Assembly (NCBI GenBank): GCA_023362775.1
Contig: JALMGJ010000016.1
Location: forward strand, 372,001-436,000
DNA: 64,000 nucleotides
Reading direction: 5' to 3'
Origin: Charina bottae
Taxonomy: Eukaryota; Chordata; Lepidosauria; Squamata; Charinaidae
In this document: positions 11,389 to 22,677 of the stretch, one piece after another
Position numbering within the stretch: the stretch's first letter is position 1
Layout of the letters: each line of letters opens with the position of its first letter
Translations under genes and position numbers: made by a program
Notes under the pieces: generated by a model
Told to the model about the DNA's origin: nothing
Databases searched by the model: none
What the model saw: the letters and a program-made list of their open reading frames with translations, nothing else

Positions 11389-11734
11389 AGGAAAATTATA
11401 TGATTACATGTGCCATTAGATTAGGCTAGATAGAATTAGAACCATGGGAATGATGTGAATGTAGGAACTGAGAGAGAACCCAGAAAATATCTCAACAAGT
11501 TAAAGCAAAAATTGTGTCATCCAATTGAACCCAAAGTAAAAGTTAAGATAATTTTTGAGAGTCCTGTTGAATTAAAATATATGTAAGAACTATGTGATTT
11601 TCTTTTAAAAACTGAGTTTAATATAAACTAAAACTAGTTATATAGGAAAAGAGGCAAAATGAAGGGTTGGTTTCTAATGATTGAATGGATATGTATGAAA
11701 CACCAGGAAGCAGACTGAGAGTGTGGGGATATTT
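11389..11734. other. Unclassified AT-rich DNA
   Basis: No feature recognised. Confidence 0.4.
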
Positions 11735-11872
11735 ATATTTTTATAAATAACTCAAGGTGGCAAACATACCTAATACTCCTTCCTCCTCCTATTTTCCCCA
11801 CAGCAACAACCCTGTGAGGTGAATTGGGTTGAGAGAGAGTGACTGGCCCAAGGTCACCCAGTTGGCTTTATA
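11735..11872 (-). repeat. tRNA-SINE fragment with L2/CR1-like tail
   Basis: CTCAAGGTGGCAAACATACC, TCCTCCTCCTATTTTCCCC and TGACTGGCCCAAGGTCACCC match, in order, the copy at 34018-34262. The tRNA-derived head is missing, so this is a partial body plus tail. Confidence 0.65.
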
Positions 11873-12835
11873 TTCTAATACATCAGGGAGGGTGCAGAAC
11901 ACAATACGTCCAAAGGTGCTAATGCAATGGAATTATTCTCCAAGTACATGAAGCAATACTTATCCATGCAGACAGAGACCAGTGTACTATACTTGAAGGG
12001 GTCAATACACTAATCTCAGTCTCCTCAGCAACAGCTCTCTCTGTACCTATGAGAAACTTGCATGGTTTCATTTTCATCACTTGTCCCATCTGCTACTCTG
12101 CAAAGGACTTCAACAGATTGCTTAATTCAACTTATGATATACTGTACAACCATACTGGGGTTAAAGAAGAGAACCTCAAGAGCCAGGGTTATACTGCACA
12201 CAGCATCTAGGACTTGAATAGGATAACATGCTGGTTACTGACACATATTTGAAGCAGTCTCTAGTTGAGAAGATGCTGTTGAATCCATGAGATGCTCTTT
12301 TTGGCAGTAGAACAAATGCCACGTGCCTGTACTACTAGCTAAAACCTGGTGAACAAAATTATATTATGATTTCACTAGTTTGTATCCCTTTGTTTACAAG
12401 AACCAGTACCTGATGGTTGTCTGCAAATCTCTGTCAAAACTTTGGGAACATAAACCTATATTTTGGACTTGCTAAAGATGAAGTGCACCCACAAAGGAAC
12501 CTCTATTTCCCAGACCTACCCTACCAATCAGAAAGTAAATTCATATTTAGTCTGTGTGTAGCCTGCACAGGAAAACAGCAGACCATTTTATTTAGCCACA
12601 ATGATGAAGAGAGCCCTGAATGCAACATGGTGTAGCTTTAGAAAAAGGTTACAAAATTGCTGAAATCTTTATATATGAAATCTATTTTGAAAGAAAGACA
12701 AGCATGTTATTTCAGGCTATATTAACACACATCTCAGACAAAAGCAAGAGGCCAGTGTGTTCCTTGCCTGAAAGGTTTGGGTGGGAGGTTCTGTCCCCTG
12801 ATATCAATTCCATCATTTTCATTACTAGATAAGGA
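11873..12835. other. Unclassified DNA
   Basis: No gene or repeat recognised. Frames at 12417-12635 and 12620-12832 have no visible domain. Confidence 0.45.
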
Positions 12836-13110
12836 GCATGGATACCACCATTAGGAACAGCATCCACCACAGAGATCCAGATGGCCCCAACCTTTTTGCA
12901 AAGCTCTGAAGACCTGGCTGTTTCCCCAGGCATTTGGGCCTGAAAGTTAGATGAGCTCTGCTACTGGTGTGGTTTTTATGACTGGGATGTATTGCTTACC
13001 TTGGGCTCATGGGTCATTGCTTGTTGCTGTTGTTATAATCCTTGTATGCTGCTCAAGGTCACTGTTGTGAGATAAGGGGCCATATAAATTATATAAATAA
13101 ATTAATTATT
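12836..13110 (+). repeat. L2/CR1-type LINE 3' fragment
   Basis: An AAGACCTGGCTGTTTCCCCAG-like phrase corresponds to the KTWL segment of the L2/CR1 C-terminus. The block ends in CTTGTATGCTGCTCAAGGTC and an ATATAAATAAATT tail. It is decayed and 5'-truncated. Confidence 0.55.
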
Positions 13111-13633
13111 TAGGGCAGCTGACAAGTAAGATCCTGCCAAGTACCACAATCTCTGAGTTCATGTCAGCAGGGTTCAGAACATATGAGTATACAGGCAAAT
13201 GGTGCTAAAGAGGAAGGGTCTGAACAGCACTAATTGTGATAACATTAATTGGAGAGCCTGAAAGATTTGGTGGATGCTGTCTGTCTATCTGTCTGTGTCT
13301 GTCGGAGGAGGAGAAGGAGGAGGGTAAGAAAGAGATAGTGGTAGGATAGCCTGGGACTGTTAGGATGTCCTGTGATTGACCCACATCATTCAATTAACAC
13401 CTGGAAGCGAGGCTGCCTAGACAAACTATCTCTTCCTATTTACTATAGCAAGTTGTGAGATAGCAAATTTCCTACCCTAACCCTAGTCAGATAACTATTT
13501 CCAACTTTTGTCTTAGCTAGATGCCCAAAACCTGCCAGATGCTTAGCAATGTACTGTAGCTAATCCTCATTAATATGTAACCTTCTCTTGCTGATGCCTA
13601 AACTAAGCAACTCCAGGGATTGGAGGGGAGAGG
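13111..13633. other. Unclassified DNA
   Basis: No gene seen. It contains a short CTGT-rich run (about 13279-13303) and a GGA-rich run (about 13304-13324). Confidence 0.45.
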
Positions 13634-13641
13634 TTGCAGGG

Positions 13642-13644
13642 ATT

Positions 13645-13691
<47 letters not shown>

Positions 13692-14012
13692 GTATGGCAT
13701 TTTTTTTCTTGCTGGGAAATCCCTTGTGAGGTCCGGCATCCGGATATGTAGACTATTTAGCCCTGACAAATCACGTTGCCTGGGGTGCACCACGAGAAGG
13801 CTAGTCTACATTGCACCAGCTATTACCTTCACACCGAAGTGGTACCTATTTATCTACTCACATTTTGCATGCTTTCGAATTGCTAGGTTGGCAAGAGCTG
13901 GGGCGAGTGCGGGAGCTCACTCCGTCTCGCGGCGCTCGGGTCTCGAACCGCCAAACTTGTAACCCTCCAGCTGACAAGCCTGGCATCTTAACCGCTGAGC
14001 CACCATGCCCCC
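13642..14012 (-). mobile_element. Sauria-type tRNA SINE with a variant tail
   Basis: On the minus strand the head has GGTGGCTCAGCGGTTAAGAT (box A type) and GGCGGTTCGAGACCC (box B type), then the Sauria body phrases CCAGCTCTTGCCAACCTAGC and GATAAATAGGTACCACTTCG. After that it diverges from the other Sauria copies and ends in (TAAA)n. Target duplications TTGCAGGG lie at 13634-13641 and 14013-14020. Minus-strand frames here are incidental. Confidence 0.85.
13644..13692. repeat. (TTTA)n microsatellite, A-rich tail of SINE
   Basis: About a dozen TTTA units form the 3' tail of the minus-strand SINE. Confidence 0.9.
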
Positions 14013-14020
14013 TTGCAGGG

Positions 14021-14629
14021 CTATAAAACTTACCCAATGAAAGCAACCTCTTTTGAAGTTGATTCTGCGGAACTGCTTCCTCGCCATGACTTTGGTTCAC
14101 CATGGGATACTGTAAGTATGATGACCTTTTTAATAAATCTTTATTGATTGTAAGCATCCTGGAGTCTTTCTAGATGTTCATCTTTTTTGGTATCTGACCC
14201 ACAAACACACTAGTGGGCAATATAGGTTAAAGAATATTGGGCACTAGAAATGCAGGTACTTAGAAACACTCTAAAATGATATATAATAAATGGGAACCAA
14301 GGGGTGGGATTTACTGTGCACTACCTTAAAGTTATTAAACATGATGGAAAAAAGTGTACAGTTTATGCACCCTTTCTCTTGTATTATAAATGGGCCATCC
14401 AATTCTGGCAAATACATATTTTTTTTTAATTAAAGAAGTGTTAGAACATGGTGGATGCTGTGTTTTCTCAAATGCCTCAAAATATTGTATGGCTTTACAG
14501 TTGTTGGTAAGATGTGTCTCTGCTCAGTTGCAGACCTTTAGTTAAACCATTGAACATAGGAATTTATTTTTCTTCAAAAGACTCAAACTGAAGCACGTTG
14601 CTGTCTTAATTTTCATTGCTTGCTCGAGG
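14021..14629. other. Unclassified AT-rich DNA
   Basis: No feature recognised. Confidence 0.4.
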
Positions 14630-15085
14630 GAAAAAAAAAACCCTTTATTTCTTACAAAAGTGCACAAAATAGGTTTGCTTCAAAATGTTTATGTGTATGT
14701 GTATATTTGTGTTACCAGTTAAACTTTCCAATGTGTTTCTGTGTGTGCACAGTCATACATGGTTAAAATTTACCAAACTATGTGCAAACGTGTGTGTCTG
14801 CATGTGCATGCATGTTTCACTTTAAAATTTGCCAAACTATGTGTCTTTAATGTTTTGAAAATGTAAAGCAGATTGGGGTTTAAAAAGTTCTTTTTTCTTG
14901 CATTCAAAGGAGTGATTTTAAAAATTTTTAACGAGAATAAAACCTTGTAGAAAAGGCAAAAAAACAAACTGTAGCTTTAAAAGTTATTTTTTCTTCATTT
15001 AAAGTGCTAATTTTAAAAACTCCACAAGAATTAAAATGTTATTATTTATTTGTCTGACAATACACAAAATAGGGTTTGCTTCCAA
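14630..15085. repeat. Degenerate local duplications
   Basis: CACAAAATAGGTTTGCTTC (14663) recurs at 15063 with one inserted G. TTAAAATTTACCAAACTATG (14763) recurs at 14822 with one change. A TTTAAAAAGTTCTTTTTTCTT block near 14880 has a partner near 14977. Several units of an AT-rich local repeat seem to have duplicated and drifted. No class is assigned. Confidence 0.45.
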
Positions 15086-15502
15086 ACTACAATGAAGCTT
15101 TTTTTAAAAAAATCCTTTCAATCATGTCTGATTCTCGGAGACTGCCTGGACAAGTCCCTGCCGTTTTCTTGGCAAGGTTTTTCAGAAGTGGTTTGCCATT
15201 GCCTCCTACCTAGGGTTGAGAGTGACTGGCCCAAGGTCACCCAGCTGGCTTTGTGCCTAAGGCGGGACTAGAACTCACGGTCCCCCAGTTTCTAGCCTAG
15301 TGCCTTAACAACTACACCATAGGTGTCATTTTGGCTTCCCTGGGCCGCATTGAGTGAAGAGGAATTGTCTTGGGCCACACATAAAATATATAATATAGCT
15401 AATGTATATAAGTAATAAAACTTCATTTATTTTTTTATATTTTTATTATAAAATTTAAAAAAAGAGGGCAACATAAAACTAGTGGGATCTTTTACCTTGT
15501 TT

Positions 15503-15961
15503 TTATGAAACTAATGCATCAATGTCTGGTTCGATGAAAGTGGTTGCAATTCTCAGTGAGTTCTCAAGGTGCTCGTCAGAAATTTTAATTCTAATTTTAC
15601 TCTTCGTGTGCTTCATCCTTGAAAATAGTTGCTCACAAATGTACGTGCTGCCAAAAAGCGATGTCATGAAGGTGTGATTGTGAAGCGAGGGATATTTTTC
15701 TCTGGGAAGATAGGTCTTATAAAAGTCCAGTAGAGAGACATGATCAAATTTTTCTTTGAGTTGAATGTCTGATTGCAACTCTATGCATTCCATTTGAAAA
15801 TTTGAAGGTAATGTAGTTATGTCGATTGAAAATGGAGACAAAAATATACCAAAATATTGATGATTTTTCCAGAAATCTTGAAACCTGTTCTCAAATTCCT
15901 GTATCAAACCGAAAAGCAAGGCTGAATATTGTTTGCTGTTCACAGGACTGTGTTTAGCCAA
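15503..15961 (-). pseudogene. hAT transposase fragment 4: dimerisation domain
   Basis: A 152-codon piece ending the protein. It contains FGSTYICEQLFSRMKHTKSK (residues about 103-122), the hAT C-terminal dimerisation signature, with Glu110 in the position of the catalytic glutamate, followed by ISDEHLENSLRIA. Stops separate it from fragment 3. The transposase as a whole is inactive in this copy. Confidence 0.88.
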
Positions 15962-16003
15962 CGTATTAAAATGTATAAAATTATTTTCCGGAACTTGAGC
16001 TTG

Positions 16004-16387
16004 TCATACTTTAAGTTTCATTTCAAACGCCGTTATGGTTTGAAACACTGCAGTGATAAGTTGGTTTTCACCTTGAAGATGCATGTTTAACTCATTTAAA
16101 TGAGCGGTCAAATCCACCAAAAATGCTAAATTTGTGAGCCATTTTTCATCTTCAAGTTCTGGCACAAATTTTCTTTTTGATTCCATAAGTGACTTGATTG
16201 CATTTCGCAAATCATAAAATCTTTTCAGCATTTTACCCCGACTTAGCCGCCTTACTTCAGAGAAGTAAATTATGTCCCCATAATGAGCATCCATACTTTT
16301 AAGGAACTCCTGGAATTGGCGATGATTCAATCCCTTGGCCCTTATGAAATTCACTGCTTTGATGATAATTTGCATGACATTATCCAT
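16004..16387 (-). pseudogene. hAT transposase fragment 3: insertion domain
   Basis: A 127-codon piece with helical, charged sequence (RAKGLNHRQFQEFL, HLNELNMHLQGENQL) typical of the middle domain of GTF2IRD2/ZBED-like hAT transposases. It follows fragment 2 after a stop near 16388-16411. Confidence 0.8.
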
Positions 16388-16411
16388 TTTTTAAGCTTTC
16401 CCACATAAATT

Positions 16412-16774
16412 TTATTGATGTAGAATGCAGTGATGCTTCATCAAATGTGAGTTGCTGGTGGCACTTGCATCATCTTCTATCAATTTTGTAAGTCCCTCAC
16501 TTATACCAACCATCGCCAGGGCACCATCAGTAGATATACCAGATATGTTGTCAATGGTTGAAGAAAATTGCTTTAATGTCATTTTTACTGCTTCGTACAA
16601 GTCAAGAGATATAGTTGTGTCTTTTAATGCCACCAAAGAAGCCATTTCTTCAGTGACATTATATACGTTATCAATACCTCTAATAAAAATGGCAAGTTGA
16701 GCCGTATCTGTAGCATCAGCACTTTCATCCATCGCCAAAGCATAAAATGTGAAATTAGCAGCTTTACTCTTCAA
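16412..16774 (-). pseudogene. hAT transposase fragment 2: catalytic core
   Basis: A 120-codon piece holding two catalytic-site motifs of the hAT RNase-H-like fold: Asp16 in the AMDESADATD segment and Asp83 in STDGA, then a CxxH pair (C116, H119) in HHCILHQ. About 280 bases between this and fragment 1 have no open frame, so the region is broken by stops or frameshifts. Confidence 0.85.
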
Positions 16775-17051
16775 ACCTTTTTCGATAGATTTTCCTGTTT
16801 CTTCAATTCACCTGGCTATAGTCTGGTGAGATAAACTGATTTTAGAAAAATCGCTTTTTTTATCAGGACAAATTACTGTATATCTGGTACACTTTCCATA
16901 CATTGCTTAATAAACTCACCATTGGTAAATGGTTTTGCTTTTTTTGCAATCAGATTTGCTACCAAATAACTAGCTTTTATAATAGAGTCCTTTTGAGTTG
17001 TGACTTTAAAAAAAAAAAATTGTTGAGATGACAGACTTTTTTTCAGTTCCA

Positions 17052-17306
17052 TTAATTTGTCTTTACAACAAATTGATATGCTTCGAATTTGGCAGCATGT
17101 ATTTCCGTATAATGCCTTTTCAAATTGTAGTCTTTGAAAAGTGACACGTTTTCCCTACAAATTAAGCATAGTGCCTTAGTATTTGTCTCGACAAAAAAGT
17201 ACTCATCTCTCCACTTTTTGTTGAATACTCTTCCTTCATCCGCAATTTTTCTTTCTTTCTTTTCTTTTTTGGGTTCTATTTTCTGTTGAAACAATGTTGA
17301 AGCCAT
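17052..17306 (-). pseudogene. hAT transposase fragment 1: N-terminal zinc finger
   Basis: An 84-codon frame starting MASTLFQQK. It has a lysine-rich N-terminus and a BED/C2H2-like finger: C47 and C50 in CLIC, then H65 and H70 in RHYTEIH. In hAT transposases this finger binds the element's ends. The frame closes at 17052; the rest of the protein follows in decayed, interrupted form. Confidence 0.8.
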
Positions 17307-17760
17307 GCTGGAATAAATTTATTTAGGAATACATTTTTTTTTTAAGGAATAACACAACAAGCCCATCATAAATTGTTAGGTAGGCAAATAAACAATGTAA
17401 AGTTTAATAATCAAATAAGAAAACTTACATGTCTACTTAATAATAATAACAATAAATGCCTGTCATCACAGAACAAGTGTAGGTAGGTTGAAATATTATA
17501 TATAACACCAAGTCGCCACAAGCTGATGTGTGTACCGGGCGGTGGTGGCATTAGCACTGCACTGCCCCCTCCCCTACACAGTGTTCCGTTGTTTCTACCT
17601 ACGCAGTCCAAGCTTGAGCACCGCATGATCGAGTCAAGAAAAAAATTGAAAATAATGTTAAAAATTTATGATTTTTTGGGGCCGCATTACTAGCTGTTCA
17701 GGGCCGCATGTGGCCCGTGGGCCGCGGGTTGCACATGCCTGCACTACACCAAACTGGCAC

Positions 17761-18674
17761 TCACAATGAAGTTAATTTCTGTTAATTATTCACTTTAGTT
17801 AGGTTTGATTTGAATCCATAATGGATGAGGACTAGGATTATGTTAGTAATTCACTGTAGGGCTGACTACCAGCTTTCTTTTCCTTTATTTTGGAAATAAG
17901 CTTGGTTGTTTAAAATATGGACTTGGTTTTGATACTGAAACACTATCTTTTTTACTGTGCTTTACATTTTCTGGATATACAAATTCATTAAGTCTGCTTG
18001 GTTTAATAAGTAGATTGATTAGCAAAAGTCCATTTTAATTGGCAAGGCTGTGAGATGAGTCCCTGATTTTTGCCTCTTCCTGAGGTACTTTAGTTCTGCT
18101 GTAATTGTAATTTGACTATAACCTGGAAGGAAACAAAAATGCAGATGGCTTTTATTTCCATTAACTAGTGGCTGTTTTGATATTTTATGTTTGTTACCAA
18201 ACCCCCAAATGTACTGTTTGGTGAGTTTGTTGATGTGCAGAAGTAATTAAAATTGATTTAAATTTTGAAGAAGGCAACTGAGGTGGTCAGAGTTACAGAA
18301 AACAAACCCTAGGAGGAAAAGATGACATAACTAAGGTATAATTAATCTGGAGAAATGAGACCAAATAGAGGACAGAATACATAAAAAGGAATCCCATTAT
18401 ATTCAGTAGTGAAGTTCTGTCCACAACATGGTTAACTGGGTCAAGGATTAATTGTCCTAGACCACTAACCTCCAGGGGGCAAGACTGAGCCAAAAATAAA
18501 CCCAAAATTGCTTAGGATTAAATTAACTCAAACCAGTCACTTGTCTTGCATGATCACCACATATAATCAATTTTTCTTATTTAGTCCTTCAAGCCTGGAT
18601 AAGAAAAAGCAGTTGAAAAAGCAGTCCTCTCCATTGCATAATTCATTGTCAAGACCTGGCAACAAACCTTCACC
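17761..18674. other. Unclassified AT-rich DNA
   Basis: No gene or repeat recognised. Confidence 0.45.
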
Positions 18675-18682
18675 TCCTAAAC

Positions 18683-18972
18683 CAGAGCTTTCCAAACTTT
18701 TCATGTTGGTGACACACTTTTTAGAGATGCATCATTTCGCGACACACTCTTACAGCAGGGCATCATTTCGCGACACACTCTTACAGCAGGGCACAAGGCA
18801 GGCACTAGGACCTGCACGGAATCACAGCAGGTTTGGAGGCAGCCAGGCACAAGGCAGGCACTAGGACCTGCGTGGAATCCTGGCAGGGCTCGGAGGCAGC
18901 AGCAGCCGCGACACACCCAGACACTGCAGCCGACACACTAACGTGTCGCAACACACAGTTTGGAAAGCTCTG
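18683..18972. mobile_element. hAT MITE (CAGAGCTTTCCAAAC family), copy 1
   Basis: Inverted ends CAGAGCTTTCCAAACT / AGTTTGGAAAGCTCTG bound 290 bp. The flanking octamers TCCTAAAC and CCCTAAAC agree at 7 of 8. The body repeats the phrase CATCATTTCGCGACACACTC and contains GGCAGGCACTAGGACCTG twice, so it has internal tandem duplication. Related copies lie at 46988-47291 and 62474-62676. Confidence 0.88.
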
Positions 18973-18980
18973 CCCTAAAC

Positions 18981-19345
18981 ACTGATTGACTGCAGCAGTG
19001 AAGCCTTGCCTACTGCTGCCCACCTGGTCAGTAGGGTAGTGGTTAATGATGTCATGAAGTCTTGAACTAGTCTTCTGTCTCAGCGGATACCAGATGCCCA
19101 CCTATATTATCTAGGAATGCTATAGTCTTCTGGCTCATGGGTCACCAGACATTTCCTAGATAATGTTGGGAGAACAAGGCCAAAGATTTACTACATTTAA
19201 TATGGAGTCAAAACTCAGATTATATTTAATATTGTATGCATTTGACCATACTAGGGCTGACCACAAGTCTGGATTTCAAAATTCTAGGTGATCACTACAT
19301 CACTAGGAAGAAAGAGAGAAATGCCTAAATCTCTTGGCTACCATC
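18981..19345. other. Unclassified DNA
   Basis: No feature recognised. Confidence 0.4.
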
Positions 19346-19425
19346 ACATTATTGTAAACCGCCCAGAGTCTACCGTGGTAGAGATGGGCGGTGATAAATT
19401 TGATAAATAAATAAATAAATCACAT
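19346..19425 (+). repeat. L2/CR1-type LINE 3' tail
   Basis: ATTGTAAACCGCCCAGAGTC, then GAGATGGGCGGTGATAAAT and an (AAAT)n tail. This is the characteristic 3' end shared by the L2/CR1 pieces in this window. Only about 80 bases are present. Confidence 0.75.
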
Positions 19426-20915
19426 GGTGGCCCAGAGTTTTGCAGCCAAAATCTGGTATTCCTAAACCTTACTAATTTGTTTTGTTTAGTACAAAGGGGG
19501 TGAGAGGCCCTGAATTCTATTCATGTTAGATGAATTTCCCTTTTTTTAACCTGTGGTATGGTAGGATTTAGAAATGAAGGTGTTAGGAGAAGTTTTGACC
19601 CCTACCACATGGCCACCCTGGGCCTGATCTGGATTGGACCAATGTATGTTTTCTTCTTCCTATCATAAAATGACTCAAGATAAGGAGCAAATACATCTAC
19701 CTCAGGTGACAGAACATTAGGATAAATTTCTGACAGTGACACCCAGTTGAAAATGGAACTTGTTACCTAGATTGCAGGATAGTGAGCTCTCCTTTGCTTA
19801 AGATCTCCAAAGTTTTCAACTGGAAGATGGATGATTATCACTGATCATTTGGGGATGAATTTTGGATTTGGATTGGACAGAAAGGCTATCAAGACACCCT
19901 CCAATTTAAGTTCTACTCCACATTTTGCCTATTGTAAACTTCCTAATCATAAAACAACATTTTGAATGTGCCCTATTAATTATTATGTGCGTTCCGCTTC
20001 TGTTATTTTAGGTTCCAAGCTTTGCACTTATTAGGTGGAAAAATAAGAACTGTGGAAAAGTGCCATACAGAAATGCAGGCAGATTTGACATGAGAAATGT
20101 ATCTCCCTGGAAAGAGCTCTATTGATTTTTATAGCAATTGTGTATAGGTTTTATCCAATCCTGGCAGTGACTCAAAAACTACGTTTAAACATATTTTTTA
20201 AAGAATGATGATACTGATCCATTTACCTCATGTCAGGAAATAAGAGTGTATTCTTAATGAAAAAGGCACTCTCAGTATAAAATATTTAGGGATTACAAGC
20301 TGGAATAATTACTGCTTTTCCAGCTGAGGGAGTCTCATGTTTGTTTCTTTTGTTCTCCATATCAAAAACAATGGGGGAAATGGCATGGTGGGTTTTCCAT
20401 CTATCAGCCATCTTGTACTGAAGAAGACATTTGAAAATTAATGATGGATGAAAGTGGAGAATTAGCAAAATATCGAAATCAAATACATTGTCCTGGAGGC
20501 CAAAACATAGAAATAAAAATGACCTGGAAGTTTGAAAGTACTTCAGATCTATTTACAGTATAATAACTTTTGTGTCATTAATTCTGTAGTTGTTAAATCT
20601 GAAGATGGTTGAAATGAGAATTGGATTGATTGTATGCAGAAAGTTTACTCATGGCATTATATAGGACTTCTTTAAAAAGAATGTGAGTAGAAGAGCAATT
20701 ATTACCCTCTAATAGCCTCAAAGTTTTGTATGCTGGGGGCACAGTTAATATTTCTGGGAGGCAGAAATTAGGAGGACAGAATTATAGTGGTGATATAAAC
20801 TGAACACTCTCAGTATACACTTGAATACACTTAGGCAGGTCTTGGATTTTCATTTGATGATCTTCTCATCCTATTTATGGCATATGCTACAAGTTTTTAA
20901 CTATTTCACCCTTGA
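19426..20915. other. Unclassified DNA
   Basis: No gene or repeat recognised in about 1.5 kb. Confidence 0.45.
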
Positions 20916-20927
20916 AAATTGTAGGAA

Positions 20928-21267
20928 ATTGCAGAAGGCCTTTGATAATTTGAACTGGATTTTCTTTTTTAGAGTTCTGGAACATATGGATCTTGGAGAT
21001 AATTTTATTAAATGGGTAAGATTGATTTATACCTCACAGAAAGCACTAATAATTGTTAATGGAGAACTAACAAAACCTTGTAAGATTCAAAAAGGAACAA
21101 GACAAGGATGCCTGCTGTCTCCACTATTGTTCATTTTAGTTCTTGAGGTACTGAATGGAGACATAAGACAAAATGAGAGAATCATGGGAGATAAGATTTA
21201 AAAAGAAACTTACAAGTTAAGGGCATTTTTGGATGACCTGGTGATAGTTTTGGAGAATCCGTTAGAA
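20928..21267 (+). pseudogene. L1 reverse transcriptase fragment
   Basis: The frame spanning 20821-21201 includes KAFDNLNW (first RT Asp motif), FIKWVRLIYTSQKA, GTRQGCLLSPLLFILVLEVLN and stops at 21199. The following FADDLV-like segment (GCATTTTTGGATGACCTGG) survives in a shifted or mutated form just before the hAT insertion. The protein would be the ORF2 polymerase of L1; here it is 5'-truncated and broken. Confidence 0.88.
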
Positions 21268-21554
21268 CAGGGTTTTTCAACCAGTGTTCCGTGGTCACTA
21301 GGGGTTCCCTGGGAGATCATGATTTATTTAAAAAAATATTTCAAATTCAGGCAACTTCACATTAAAGAGGTAGGTTTCATTCTTTATTTTTAGTTTAAGA
21401 ACACTGTTGATGCATATATACAGGCCTGTACATGAAACTAATATAATAATTTTGTAACTTCTGGCTTATATTTGAGCCTGACTGTGCAGGGGTTCCCCAA
21501 GGCCTGAAAAATATTTCAAGGGTTCCTCCAGGGTCAAAAGATTGAGAAAGGCTG
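21268..21554. mobile_element. hAT MITE (CAGGGTTTTTCAACC type)
   Basis: The left end is CAGGGTTTTTCAACCA; the right end, read inward, is CAGCCTTTCTCAATCT. Flanking octamers CGTTAGAA / CATTAGAA match at 7 of 8 (21260-21267, 21555-21562). The body has GGGTTCCCTGG near the left and GGGTTCCTCCAGG near the right. It is 287 bp, non-coding, and inserted in L1 RT sequence. Confidence 0.85.
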
Positions 21555-21562
21555 CATTAGAA

Positions 21563-21938
21563 GGAGTAGAAACATTAATGGGAAAATTAAAGGACTTTGG
21601 TATGCTACCAGGTTTTAAGATTAATAATCAAAAGATGAAGATGTTAACAAAAAATATGAAAATAGAAGATCAGATAGAACAGATGTAGAAAGCTGGTTTT
21701 AAGATTGAGAAAAAAGTAAAGTATTTGGGCATTATTATGATGAATATGAATTTTATGTTATTTCAAAATAATTAATAATTAATAAGACATGGAATGAAAT
21801 TAAGAAGGACATATTAAGATGGGAGGAATTAAAATTGTTGCAGAGAATTTCTGTGATAAAAATGAATGTTTTGCCTAGAATGATGTTTTTGTTTCAGACA
21901 ATACCTGTTTTGACAACTGATGTACCATTCAAGCAATG
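21563..21938 (+). pseudogene. L1 reverse transcriptase, middle segment
   Basis: The L1 frame resumes after the MITE with interrupted phrases equivalent to VETLMGKLKDFG, the TWNEIKKDILRWEELKLLQR region and NVLPRMMFLFQTIPVLTTDV, ending at PFKQ where the SINE begins. Stops and small indels are present. Confidence 0.8.
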
Positions 21939-22267
21939 AAAGCGGCGCAATGGCTCAGTGGTTAAGACAACAGGCTTCTCAATCAGAATGTCAGCGATTC
22001 GAGACCAGAGCGCCACGTGACGGAGTGAGCTCCCGCATTCGCCCTAGCTCTCGCCAACTTAGCAATTTGAAAGCATGCAAATGCAAGTAGATAAATAGGT
22101 ACCACTTCAGTGGGATGGTAACAGCATTCCGCGCGTGTCATGCCAGCCACATGACCGCAGAAGTGTCTTCGGACAGCGCTGGCTCTTCGGCTAAGAAACG
22201 GAGATGAGCACCGTCCCCTAGAGTCGGACATGAAAGTGCAGGGAAAAACCTTTACCTTTACCTTTTT
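21939..22267 (+). mobile_element. Sauria SINE inside L1
   Basis: Head GGCGCAATGGCTCAGTGGTT (box A type) and GCGATTCGAGACC (box B type), body with GTAGATAAATAGGTACCACT and GGCTCTTCGGCTAAGAAACG, then the BovB-like GAGTCGGACATGA and the tail ACCTTTACCTTTACC. The left junction follows CCATTCAAGCAATG of the L1. No clear target duplication is seen, and roughly 18 L1 bases appear missing at the junction. The same L1/SINE junction recurs at 36.7 kb. Confidence 0.88.
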
Positions 22268-22677
22268 AAATTTGTATGGCAATGGAAAAAACCACAAGTT
22301 AAATACAAAGTGTTACAAGATGCAAAAGAACTAAGAGGATTGGGTTTACCAGATTTAAAATTGTATTTTGCAGCTTGTTGTTTGGTTTGGATGAAATAAT
22401 TGGTGTTGCTGAGAAACAAAAGACTTTTAGTGTTAGAAGACCATGTCCTTAGGTTTGGATGGCATGGATATTTATGGTACAATAAAGTTAAATGTGGATT
22501 TTATTTTATTAGATGTGCTGTATTGAGAACATAGAATAAATATAAACTCAGGTTGTGTCCAAAAACAACTCTATGGATCTTAGCACAAGAAGCATTTTAT
22601 AGAAGAAAAAAAACAAGCAAAGACAAATGGTTAACATACCAGGAATTATTGGAAAATCACCAAGGGGAATATAAAAT
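22268..22677 (+). pseudogene. L1 ORF2 C-terminal segment, part 1
   Basis: The L1 frame continues as KFVWQWKKPQVKYKVLQ-like, then LRGLGLPDLKLYFAACC, then a stop where Lys/Glu-Trp is expected, then a FGWHGYLWYNKVK-like segment. These are the conserved C-terminal phrases of squamate-type L1 ORF2. Confidence 0.8.

Larger units (their letters stand above)
15318..17741 (-). mobile_element. hAT transposon, autonomous type but inactive
   Basis: A 2.4-kb element whose right end reads GGGCCGCGGGTTGCACATGCCTG and whose left end contains CATAGGTGTCATTTTGGC..GGGCCGCATTG, imperfect inverted ends. The flanks give an 8-bp duplication, AACTACAC / CACTACAC (15310-15317, 17742-17749; 7 of 8 match), splitting a SINE. 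The minus strand carries four pieces of a hAT transposase with a zinc finger. The family resembles the Charlie-type transposases related to the C-terminal part of GTF2IRD2. Confidence 0.88.
15111..17760 (-). repeat. tRNA-SINE with RTE-like tail, split by a hAT element
   Basis: On the minus strand the SINE head spans the hAT insertion: GCCAGTTTGGTGTAGTGG and TTAAGGCAC, then GTGAGTTCTAGTCCCGCC (box B type), GTGACCTTGGGCCAGTCAC, GGCAAACCACTTCTGAAAAA, and finally an AATCAGACATGATTGAAAGG tail like the RTE/BovB 3' end. The same head carries an L2/CR1-like tail at 34018-34262. Confidence 0.75.

Noticed and set aside
13465..13490. Second telomeric block (CTACCCTAACCCTAG)
   Set aside because: Only about two imperfect units; not distinguishable from chance.
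13726..14157. Frames over 13.7-14.2 kb as a gene
   Set aside because: The block is a tRNA-derived SINE with target duplications; similar frames appear over each Sauria SINE (22.0, 31.6, 36.7, 58.1 kb).
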